In this document: piece after piece, positions 40,920-48,823 of the stretch
Layout: the number at the start of each line of letters is the position of its first letter
How positions within the stretch are numbered: the stretch's first letter is position 1
Assembly: GCF_001679925.1 (NCBI RefSeq)
Contig: NZ_LYUZ01000001.1
Coordinates: 251,984-315,983 of the forward strand
Direction of reading: 5' to 3'
Source: Leisingera sp. JC1
GTDB lineage: Bacteria > Pseudomonadota > Alphaproteobacteria > Rhodobacterales > Rhodobacteraceae
DNA length: 64,000 bases
The notes under the pieces: model-generated
The model's database searches: none
What the model saw: only the letters and a program-made list of their open reading frames with translations
Told to the model about the DNA's origin: nothing
Translations under genes and position numbers: made by a program

Positions 40920-41750
40920 TCAGCCGGCTTCCTGCCGTTTCATGTCCTCTATCCAGGGCGGCGTGACGGACGGGGCGCCGAACAGGTAGCCCTGCAGGCA
41001 GTCGACGCCGTTGTCCACCAGGAACTCAGCATCCGCCTGGCTTTCGACTGATTCCGCAACGGTCAGCATGTCGAATTGCTTGGCAATGCCGATCAGGGCG
41101 CGGACCACGGCCTGGTTGTCATGGCTGGTGTGAATGCCGCGCACGAACTGGCCGTCGATCTTGACCGCGTCAAAGAAGAACTGGCGGAAGTTTCCGATCG
41201 AGGTGGTGCTGGCGCCGAAGTTGTCGAGCGCAAAGGCGATCCCGTGCGGCTGCATCCGGCCCATGAAATCGGTCACCAGTTCCGGCGCGGCCATGGCAGA
41301 GGCCTCGGTGATTTCCAGCACCAGCCGTTCGCCAAGCGTGCTGTCGCGTTTCAGGAACCGTTCCAGCACCTGCGTCCAGCGCTGGTATCCGATGGAGCGC
41401 GCAGACATGTTCACCGACAGGCGGACCTGGGGGTATTTCTCCAGCGCCTTCAGCCCGTGCTGCAGCGCCAGGCAATCCATTTCGCGGCCGATTTCCTTGT
41501 CCTCGACCACATGCATGAATTCGCGCGCCGGGATCACCCGGCCGGTCGGGTCCAGCACCCGGATGTAACCCTCGTAGAAGGCAACGCCATGCGGCGCCAT
41601 CGCCTGCATGATGGGCTGATAGGCCAGCACAGTCTGATTGTGCCGCACGGCTTCTGCCACCATTTCCAGCGTGGAGCGGTCGCGCCCGGCCACAGCGGCA
41701 TTCAGCGGGTTTTCAGCACCTTCCGGAATATCTGTGTTGCGTTTGCCCAT
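40920..41750 (-). CDS. EAL-domain protein, catalytic site partly degenerate
   Basis: The 276-residue protein is nearly all EAL domain, the fold that cleaves cyclic di-GMP. The signature reads EGYIR (60-64). Then follow NMSARS (Asn114), LEITE (145-149), ALDNFGAS (174-181), VKIDGQ (Lys197), AESVES (Glu233/236) and QGYLFG. In active enzymes the loop reads DDFG; here the second aspartate is Asn177. One metal ligand is thus missing and activity is doubtful, so the protein may act as a c-di-GMP receptor or protein partner. No GGDEF or sensor domain is attached. ATG 41750 fits the domain; a start 31 codons earlier is possible. Confidence 0.85.
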   Translation of the reverse strand: MGKRNTDIPEGAENPLNAAVAGRDRSTLEMVAEAVRHNQTVLAYQPIMQAMAPHGVAFYEGYIRVLDPTGRVIPAREFMHVVEDKEIGREMDCLALQHGLKALEKYPQVRLSVNMSARSIGYQRWTQVLERFLKRDSTLGERLVLEITEASAMAAPELVTDFMGRMQPHGIAFALDNFGASTTSIGNFRQFFFDAVKIDGQFVRGIHTSHDNQAVVRALIGIAKQFDMLTVAESVESQADAEFLVDNGVDCLQGYLFGAPSVTPPWIEDMKRQEAG

Positions 41751-41876
41751 CTGCTGTGCGGCCCCTGTTCGTGGTGAAGTTGGCGGTAATATCATCCACC
41801 GGGCAGCCTGCCGCAAAAGGGTTGAGGCAGGATTAAAGTTCAAATTTGAATGATCTGCCCGGGGCGCGGCAGGCGG

Positions 41877-42805
<929 letters not shown>

Positions 42806-42809
<4 letters not shown>

Positions 42810-43204
42810 GCGGCCTCCGCCGGGGTGCTGATCAGCGCCAGCCACTGCCGGCGTTCGCTTTCGGATAGGGGCAGGGAGAGGCCGGGGGCGGCGAAGTCGT
42901 TGAACTCAAAGCGCAGCCCGGTTGCGGTTTCGCGGGTATTGCTGCCGGCCAGATGGCGGCCCACGGTATCCGCGCCAAAGGCCCAGAGCAGCCCGGGCCC
43001 GCCGCTGGTCAGCACCAGCGCGGCCTGTCCGCTGGCAGCAGGCAGCACTTTGAGAACACTGTCCCCGGGGAAATGGCGCAGCCAGCCGGAGCGGGCGGTT
43101 TCAACGCCCAGCACAGCCTGCCGGGAGCGCCCGGTCAGATGCAGCAGAACGGCGATTCCCGATATTCCGCCCAGCACCAGGGCCAAGAGCAATTCCAGCG
43201 CCAT
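42806..43204 (-). CDS. Small protein with N-terminal membrane helix, partner of the sterol-desaturase gene
   Basis: The 132-residue protein starts with a hydrophobic helix (LELLLALVLGGISGIAVLLHL, residues 3-23); the rest is soluble (LRHFPGDSVLKVLPAASGQAALV, WAFGADTVGRHLAG, LRFEFNDFAAPGL). The soluble part may face the periplasm. It overlaps the sterol-desaturase gene by four bases, which suggests that the two products work together. I do not recognise a domain. Confidence 0.7.
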
Positions 43205-43280
43205 ACGCGACCTCCCGCGGGCAGACTGGCGGGCGGACGGAAGCCTGTCAAAGGTGGCGTGGGGTCAAGCCCGGGTGTCG

Positions 43281-43622
43281 CTATCCTGCCATTGCGGCAC
43301 TGCGCGGGCGGGCCAGCACCTGCATCTGCACCACCCGCTCGACAAAGGGCACCAGCCCCTCGGAGCCGGAGGCCCGGTCTTTCAGATGGATGCAGACATC
43401 GGGCCGCAGGGCCGCAATGATGCCAATGAGGCCGCCGCGGACCTGATCATCCAGGCCCGCCCCCATGATCACGCATTCGATGCGCGGCTCTGTCTCCAAC
43501 TGGCGCACCACCTCTGGCTGATCATGCGCGCCCAGCCAGTGGATCGGCAGATGGTCCAGCTCCTCCGCCACATTGCCGATCACATGCGGCAGCTTTCCGA
43601 TCAGTAACACAACAGGTTTCAT
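43281..43622 (-). CDS. Small Rossmann-like/receiver-like protein, unknown function
   Basis: The 113-residue protein starts MKPVVLLIGKLPHVIGNVAEELDHL and has alternating beta strands and helices (IECVIMGAGLD, ALRPDVCIHLKD), resembling a response-regulator receiver fold, but the phospho-acceptor aspartate and lysine pattern is not convincing. It is the first gene of the trio ending in the sterol desaturase; the gap to the next gene is 76 bases. A hairpin lies in its leader at about 43649-43676. Confidence 0.65.
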   Translation of the reverse strand: MKPVVLLIGKLPHVIGNVAEELDHLPIHWLGAHDQPEVVRQLETEPRIECVIMGAGLDDQVRGGLIGIIAALRPDVCIHLKDRASGSEGLVPFVERVVQMQVLARPRSAAMAG

Positions 43623-43835
43623 TTCACTCTCCACCCAACTCACTGGGGGGCGCCCCTTGCGGGCGTCCCTCTTTTAAAGGGTAGTGCGAAATGAGCGGCA
43701 ATCACGTGGGGAAGGGCTGCAGAGTTAGAGCGATAGCTGCCGGGGCAGAAGCGTCAAGAAATGGAATGTAGTGGACATTCAATGCCGCTGGATGCTCTTT
43801 ATCAGGAATGCAAACTTGATTTGAAGGATGGGTTT

Positions 43836-44366
43836 TTGCGCTTTTCTCAATTCAATTCCTCACAGGCGATCAAAGCTGCCTGTGTAGTGATCTCAGCTGC
43901 CTTGACGGCTTGCGCGCCATTACCAGCCCCTGAGCCTCCCGAGCCTGCTCCATTTGTTAGTGCTGAACGCCCCGCACCCAGAGGAACAGCAACGCGCCAA
44001 GTGGCCTTCCGGGCAGATGAAAAGATTCCCGGCTCTACTTTACCGGTTATTGCGTCGTGCAGGATCAAGGGCGCGGAGTTTCAGGCCCGTTTTAAGACCC
44101 CTGCGACTTTAGCGCTTCCAGTAGATGATGAGGGTCGGGCCGCCATTGAGCTGATCAGCTGTAAATACGGCAACACAGTAGCCGAATGGACTGGTATACC
44201 TGGCACTGAAACCCGCTGGGCTTCTGTCTGGTTTCCCGCCATTGCATCAAGTGACGGAAAAATTGAGAAAGGAGAGGCTATGTATTTATTTGGCGAAGAT
44301 GAATACGTAGACTTTGTGGTGTCATACGGCGGATACTTGGGCGCCATCAACGGCAAAGAACCATAG
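43836..44366 (+). CDS. Lipoprotein gene of atypical composition
   Basis: The 176-residue product (from TTG 43836) has a short signal with AACVVISAALTACAP, a lipobox LTAC. The mature part is Pro-rich at first (LPAPEPPEPAPF), then a possible beta domain (IASCRIKGAEFQARFKTP, AIELISCKYGNTVAEWTG). Visibly more A/T-rich third positions than the neighbours suggest recent acquisition. TTG 43836 has AAGGA seven bases upstream and puts the signal peptide at the N-terminus, so I prefer it to the longer ATG frame from 43761. The family is unknown. No partner gene is nearby. Confidence 0.6.
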   Translation: MRFSQFNSSQAIKAACVVISAALTACAPLPAPEPPEPAPFVSAERPAPRGTATRQVAFRADEKIPGSTLPVIASCRIKGAEFQARFKTPATLALPVDDEGRAAIELISCKYGNTVAEWTGIPGTETRWASVWFPAIASSDGKIEKGEAMYLFGEDEYVDFVVSYGGYLGAINGKEP

Positions 44367-44432
44367 AGCAGTCGAAGCCGCGAAAACAATTACGGTTTTT
44401 GGTCTTCAGATCACGTTGCCCTGCAAAATTAA

Positions 44433-44458
44433 CGGATCCCAAAGATATTTGGGATCCG
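44433..44458 (-). terminator. Hairpin ending the tlpA transcript
   Basis: CGGATCCCAAA-GATA-TTTGGGATCCG is a perfect 11-bp stem, 16 bases past the tlpA stop. On the minus strand it is followed by TTAATTTTG. It also lies downstream of the low-GC lipoprotein gene on the other strand. Confidence 0.75.
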
Positions 44459-44473
44459 CGGAGCTCGGCGTCA

Positions 44474-45043
44474 TCACCCCTCAGCCTCACCAATCATCGC
44501 ACTGATAATCGCCTTGGCACTCTCGGAGTTCCACTCGGCATCGCCCAGGAGCCGCGCCACTTCCTTGCCGTCGCGGTCCAGCAGCACCGTGATCGGCAGC
44601 CCGATCACTGCCATTTCGCGGGCCAGCGCCTGTTTCGGGTCCTGGTGGCGGGGCAGGTTGCTGATACCGTTCTCGTCAAAGAACTTCTGGATGCCCGCGG
44701 GCGAATTGCGCCCGGTGGCGATGGTCAGCACCTCGAAGTCCTCACCGCCGAACTCCTCCTGCAGCTCCGCCAGCTGCGGCATCTCCTTGCGGCAGGGGGC
44801 GCACCAGGTGGCCCAGAAATTGAGCAGAATGATTTTGCCCTGGTAATCGCCCAGAGTCGCGGTGCCGGCGCCGTCGGCCAGATCAAAGGCGGCGGCGGAC
44901 ACATCGCGCGGCTCGGCATGCACGACCAGCTTTTTCATTGAGCCATCGCGCAAGCCCTCAAGCTGCGCGGGGTCCGCTGCAAAGGCGGCATTTGCACCCA
45001 AGGTCAGGGCCATATAAAGGGAAAGCTGACGAAACAGACGCAT
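44474..45043 (-). CDS. TlpA-like periplasmic thiol-disulfide oxidoreductase
   Basis: The 189-residue protein has a signal peptide ([22 protein letters not shown]) and a thioredoxin domain with [20 protein letters not shown] (CxxC at about 82-85) and the cis-Pro region [13 protein letters not shown]. It probably keeps periplasmic cysteines reduced, for example during cytochrome c or oxidase assembly; a partner is not present here. It is divergent from argH with only 22 bases between start codons. Confidence 0.93.
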   Translation of the reverse strand: MRLFRQLSLYMALTLGANAAFAADPAQLEGLRDGSMKKLVVHAEPRDVSAAAFDLADGAGTATLGDYQGKIILLNFWATWCAPCRKEMPQLAELQEEFGGEDFEVLTIATGRNSPAGIQKFFDENGISNLPRHQDPKQALAREMAVIGLPITVLLDRDGKEVARLLGDAEWNSESAKAIISAMIGEAEG

Positions 45044-45065
45044 ATTATCTCCGGGGTTCCACACC

Positions 45066-46460
45066 ATGACAGATCAATCCTCGAACCAGATGTGGGGCGG
45101 CCGCTTTGCCGCTGGCCCGGACGCGATCATGGAGGCGATCAACGCCTCGATCGGGTTCGACAAGCGGATGGCAGCGCAGGACATTGCCGGCTCCAGGGCC
45201 CATGCGGCAATGCTCGCCGCCACAGGCGTCATTACCGATAATGATGCCGAGGCCATTCGGGAAGGGCTGCTCACCGTTTTGTCAGAGATCGAGGGCGGAA
45301 CTTTCCAGTTTTCCACCGCTTTGGAAGACATCCACATGAACGTGGAGGCCCGCCTGAAGGAGATCATCGGCGAGCCTGCGGGCCGACTGCACACCGGCCG
45401 CTCGCGCAATGACCAGGTGGCAACCGACTTCAAACTCTGGGTGCGCGACCAGCTGGACGCGGCGGAATCGGGCCTGCTGGCCCTGATCCGCGCGCTTCTG
45501 TCGCAGGCCGAGGCCGGCGCCGATTGGGTGATGCCGGGCTTCACCCACCTGCAGACCGCGCAGCCGGTGACCTGGGGCCACCACATGATGGCTTACGTCG
45601 AGATGTTCGGCCGCGACCTCAGCCGCGTGCGCGACGCCCGCGCGCGGATGAACGAATCGCCGCTGGGTGCCGCGGCGCTGGCCGGCACCTCCTTCCCGAT
45701 CGATCGGGAGATGACCGCAAAGGCGCTGGGCTTTGACCGCCCGGCAGCAAACTCGCTGGATGCGGTGTCCGACCGCGACTTCGCGCTGGAGTTCCTCAGC
45801 ACTGCCTCGATCAGCGCTGTGCACCTGTCGCGCTTTGCCGAAGAACTGGTGATCTGGTCCTCCGCCCAGTTCCGCTTTGTGACGCTCAGCGACCGCTTCT
45901 CCACCGGCTCGTCGATCATGCCGCAGAAGAAGAACCCGGACGCCGCAGAGCTGATCCGCGCCAAGGTGGGCCGGATCTTTGGCGCCAACACCGCGCTGAT
46001 GATGGTGATGAAAGGCCTGCCGCTGGCCTATTCCAAGGACATGCAGGAAGACAAGGAACAGGTCTTCGACGCCGCCGACAACTGGATGCTGGCGCTGGCG
46101 GCGATGGAAGGCATGGTCAAGGACATGAGTGCCAACCGCGAGAGCCTGGCCGCGGCTGCGGGCTCCGGCTTCTCCACCGCCACCGATCTGGCCGACTGGC
46201 TGGTGCGGGTGCTGAAGGTGCCGTTCCGTGATGCCCACCACGTGACCGGCACGCTTGTGGCGATGGCCGAACAGCGCGGCTGCGATCTGCCGGATCTGTC
46301 GCTTGCGGATATGCAGGGCGTTCACGAAGGCATCACCGAAGACATCTTCTCTGTGCTCGGCGTCGAAAACTCGGTAAACTCGCGCATGTCTTACGGCGGC
46401 ACCGCGCCCGCCCAAGTGCGCGCGCAGGTGGCCCGCTGGACAGAGGTGCTGGCAGGCTGA
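45066..46460 (+). CDS. argH: Argininosuccinate lyase
   Basis: This enzyme splits argininosuccinate into arginine and fumarate, the last step of arginine synthesis. The 464-residue protein has the fumarase-superfamily signature [12 protein letters not shown] (about 280-291), [14 protein letters not shown] and [10 protein letters not shown]. Length is standard. The start ([14 protein letters not shown]) has no clear ribosome site, so the ATG at 45066 rests on family alignment. It is followed 36 bases later by a tiny lipoprotein gene. Confidence 0.97.
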   Translation: MTDQSSNQMWGGRFAAGPDAIMEAINASIGFDKRMAAQDIAGSRAHAAMLAATGVITDNDAEAIREGLLTVLSEIEGGTFQFSTALEDIHMNVEARLKEIIGEPAGRLHTGRSRNDQVATDFKLWVRDQLDAAESGLLALIRALLSQAEAGADWVMPGFTHLQTAQPVTWGHHMMAYVEMFGRDLSRVRDARARMNESPLGAAALAGTSFPIDREMTAKALGFDRPAANSLDAVSDRDFALEFLSTASISAVHLSRFAEELVIWSSAQFRFVTLSDRFSTGSSIMPQKKNPDAAELIRAKVGRIFGANTALMMVMKGLPLAYSKDMQEDKEQVFDAADNWMLALAAMEGMVKDMSANRESLAAAAGSGFSTATDLADWLVRVLKVPFRDAHHVTGTLVAMAEQRGCDLPDLSLADMQGVHEGITEDIFSVLGVENSVNSRMSYGGTAPAQVRAQVARWTEVLAG

Positions 46461-46496
46461 TCCCCGTAAGGGGCGGCTGCGGCAAGGAGGCAGACA

Positions 46497-46673
46497 ATGC
46501 GCAACATGATCTTTGCTTTTCTGGGACTGGCCGTGCTGTCGGCCTGCGGTGCCGACGGCGAACCGGTGCAGCCGACCCTGAACGCTGGTGTCGGTGTCGG
46601 CAGCGGCGGTGTTCACGTCGGCGGCGCTGTGGGACTGCACAAGGGGCCGCTCAGCGTCTTTCTGGGATTCTAG
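46497..46673 (+). CDS. Small lipoprotein between argH and lysA (LptM-like position)
   Basis: A 58-residue protein MRNMIFAFLGLAVLSACGADGEP... has a lipobox LSAC (Cys17) and a Gly/Val-rich tail (NAGVGVGSGGVHVGG). AAGGAGG precedes the ATG. In many proteobacteria a tiny lipoprotein (LptM/YifL type, with CG-x-KGPL after the lipobox) lies between argH and lysA. The position matches here and CGADGEP is loosely similar, but the tail differs. Its role is unproven. Confidence 0.75.
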   Translation: MRNMIFAFLGLAVLSACGADGEPVQPTLNAGVGVGSGGVHVGGAVGLHKGPLSVFLGF

Positions 46674-46717
46674 CCACCTCGCGCCCTTGATGCGGCTCAG
46701 CAAAATAGCCATTTCGG

Positions 46718-46748
46718 AACCGCCCCGCCATACTGCCGGGGCGGTTTT
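46718..46748 (+). terminator. Intrinsic terminator after the first small lipoprotein gene
   Basis: AACCGCCCCG (46718-46727) pairs with CGGGGCGGTT (46737-46746), followed by TT. It ends the argH-lipoprotein transcript. Confidence 0.85.
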
Positions 46749-46765
46749 GCGTTGAGGATATTGCA

Positions 46766-46918
46766 ATGAAAGCAGCTCTTGTAGTTCTGGCCTTGCTGGG
46801 CCTGGTGGCCTGCGACACCGGCGCTCCGGCGTCCAGCCCGCCGCAAAAGCCCGAACCAGCGGCAACCGGAGTGAAAGTTTCCGGTTATGGCCGGGTTGGG
46901 GTCTCCACCACGTTCTGA
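46766..46918 (+). CDS. Second small lipoprotein
   Basis: The 50-residue protein MKAALVVLALLGLVACDTGA... has lipobox LVAC (Cys16) and a Pro-rich linker (SSPPQKPEPAAT), then GVKVSGYGRVGVSTTF, a short segment that echoes the Gly/Val tail of the first lipoprotein. It starts 18 bases past the first gene's terminator, so it needs its own promoter or read-through. GAGGATATTGCA precedes the ATG. Function unknown; I rate it real because of the signal, lipobox and ribosome site. Confidence 0.65.
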   Translation: MKAALVVLALLGLVACDTGAPASSPPQKPEPAATGVKVSGYGRVGVSTTF

Positions 46919-47252
46919 CGGACACGCGGGATGGCCGGTCCGGGGTCTGCGTCCCGTCCGGTTGCTGTCTGCTGTGGTGCGTTCCGTATCTGATATGCTG
47001 ATCTTCAGCAGTTAAGGATGGCGGCGCCGCCAAGGGGCGGAGGCGGGACGGGAGAGTATCTCCCGCACGCGAAACGTCGTCTGTGCGTGCCCGTGCCAAG
47101 GGGCCCTGTTCCTGAACGCCGGGGGTGTCAGGCCCGGCAGTGACCGCGATCAGCAAGCATCATGGCACAGGGGGCTTAAAATGCCGTGACAGGGGCGTAC
47201 GCCGGGTGCGCAACACCCCGGACCGGTGCCTATGCCGTGGCTGCCGCGCAGT

Positions 47253-47308
47253 GAGTATTTTTGGAAAGATGAAGAGGCTGGGTGCGCTTCTTCTTTGCCC
47301 AAATACTC
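47253..47308. repeat. Inverted pair of GAGTATTT motifs forming a long hairpin
   Basis: A plus-strand copy (47253-47277, GAGTATTTTTGGAAAGATGA...) and a minus-strand copy (47287-47308, ending AAATACTC) face each other and can pair over about 20 bases with few mismatches. Confidence 0.6.
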
Positions 47309-47358
47309 AAATCCCGCCGTCAGCGCAGAGTGGAATGCGCACTGGTGCGCGTTGCACC

Positions 47359-47431
47359 CCGCCGCGCGTCAGCGCGGCGCTGGGCCCAACGGGCGCGGGC
47401 GCATCTTTGATGCGTCTGCGGCGGGCGGGAG
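47359..47431. repeat. GC-rich composite repeat, copy C (inverted)
   Basis: Read on the minus strand, the element shows CTCCCGCCCGC, then GCATC-AAA-GATGC (47401-47413), then GCCCGTTGGGC and GCGCCGCGCTGACGCGCGGCG, matching copies A and B. Confidence 0.7.
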
Positions 47432-47508
47432 AACGCCTTTGTGTCCGCCGGCGGGGCGAGGGCGGAATCATTTGATCCATCTGCCCCTTTTGCCCTAAAC
47501 GCGGGGGC

Positions 47509-48774
47509 ATGGACCATTTTCTCTACCGCGACGGCGCGCTCTACGCCGAAGACGTTCCCATCGCCGAGATCGCCGCGGCGGTGGGCACCCCGTTCTATGT
47601 CTATTCCACCGCCACCCTCTTGCGCCATTTCCGCCTGTTCGACGAGGCGCTGGAGGGCACCGACCATCTGGTCTGCTTTGCCATGAAGGCCGCCTCCAAC
47701 CAGGCGATCCTCAAGACCCTGGCACAGGCCGGTGCCGGCATGGATGTGGTCAGCCAGGGCGAATACCTGCGCGCCAAGGCGGCAGGCGTGCCGGGGGACA
47801 GGATCGTCTTCTCCGGCGTCGGCAAGACGGCGGAGGAAATCCGTGTGGCCCTCACCGGCGGCATCCGCCAGTTCAACGTGGAATCCGAGCCGGAGATGGA
47901 AGTGATCAGCGCGGTGGCTGCGGAGCTGGGCACCAAGGCCCCGGTCACCATCCGCGTCAATCCGGATGTCGACGCCAAGACCCACGCCAAGATCGCCACC
48001 GGCAAATCCGAGAACAAGTTCGGCATCCCGATTGCCCGCGCCCGTGAGGTCTATGCCCGCGCCGCCGCGCTGCCGGGGCTGGAGGTGGTGGGGATCGACG
48101 TCCACATCGGCTCGCAGCTGACCGACTTGGAACCGTTCCGGCTTGCCTACCAGAAGGTGGCGGAGCTGACCGGAACCCTGCGCAACGATGGCCACGATAT
48201 CCGCCGTCTGGACCTGGGCGGCGGTCTTGGCATTCCTTACGAGCGCTCCAACACTGCGCCGCCCTTGCCGGTGGAATACGGCCAGATGGTCAAGGAGACC
48301 CTGGGCCACCTTGGCTGCGAGATCGAGATCGAGCCGGGCCGGCTGATCGCGGGCAACGCGGGCCAGCTGGTCAGTAAGGTGATCTATGTGAAATCGGGCG
48401 AGGGGCGCGATTTCCTGATCCTGGACGCCGCGATGAACGACCTGATCCGCCCGGCGATGTATGAGGCGCATCACGACATTATCCCGGTCGAGGAAGCCGC
48501 AGCAGGCGTGGAGCCCCAGCCCTATGACATCGTCGGCCCGGTCTGCGAGACCGGCGATACCTTCGCCAAGCAGCGCGACCTGCCGCCGCTGGCTGCGGGC
48601 GATCTGGTCTCTTTCCGCAGTGCGGGCGCCTATGGCGCGGTGATGGCCAGCGAGTACAATTCCCGCCCGCTGATCCCCGAAGTGCTTGTGCACGGGGATC
48701 AATTCGCGGTTATTCGCCGGCGGCCGGACTATGAAGAGATGATAAACCGCGATACCATCCCGGAGTGGCTCTGA
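47509..48774 (+). CDS. lysA: Diaminopimelate decarboxylase
   Basis: LysA makes lysine from meso-diaminopimelate, using PLP. The 421-residue protein has the PLP lysine in CFAMKAASN (about Lys59), VDVHIGSQ-type IDVHIGSQ, GGGLGIPY, EPGRLIAGNAG and the substrate loop GPVCETGDTF. Full length. The ATG at 47509 has no strong ribosome site. The synteny argH, lipoprotein, lysA is usual in proteobacteria. Confidence 0.97.
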   Translation: MDHFLYRDGALYAEDVPIAEIAAAVGTPFYVYSTATLLRHFRLFDEALEGTDHLVCFAMKAASNQAILKTLAQAGAGMDVVSQGEYLRAKAAGVPGDRIVFSGVGKTAEEIRVALTGGIRQFNVESEPEMEVISAVAAELGTKAPVTIRVNPDVDAKTHAKIATGKSENKFGIPIARAREVYARAAALPGLEVVGIDVHIGSQLTDLEPFRLAYQKVAELTGTLRNDGHDIRRLDLGGGLGIPYERSNTAPPLPVEYGQMVKETLGHLGCEIEIEPGRLIAGNAGQLVSKVIYVKSGEGRDFLILDAAMNDLIRPAMYEAHHDIIPVEEAAAGVEPQPYDIVGPVCETGDTFAKQRDLPPLAAGDLVSFRSAGAYGAVMASEYNSRPLIPEVLVHGDQFAVIRRRPDYEEMINRDTIPEWL

Positions 48775-48823
48775 AGCGATCCGGGCGCGATCCGGCGCGG
48801 GCCATCCCAGACGCGAGGCCCGT

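Larger units (their letters stand above)
46919..47508. other. 590-base region without a confident gene, before lysA
   Basis: The stretch holds short hairpins (TGCTGA-TCT-TCAGCA near 46997, CCCTGT..ACAGGG at about 47103-47169), an inverted pair of GAGTATTT motifs (47253-47308), and composite repeat copy C (47359-47431). No ORF has a ribosome site and protein-like sequence. It may carry the lysA promoter or a small RNA; nothing definite can be assigned. Confidence 0.6.

Noticed and set aside
40671..41051. Plus-strand frame in the phaA upstream region as a small gene
   Set aside because: It covers palindromes and runs antisense into the EAL gene; no ribosome site and no plausible protein features.
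47127..47165. String with GTCAGGCCCGG resembling the SRP RNA core
   Set aside because: The following bases do not give the GGAAG-x-AGCAG loop and no matching flanking helix could be drawn, so it is not called as ffs.
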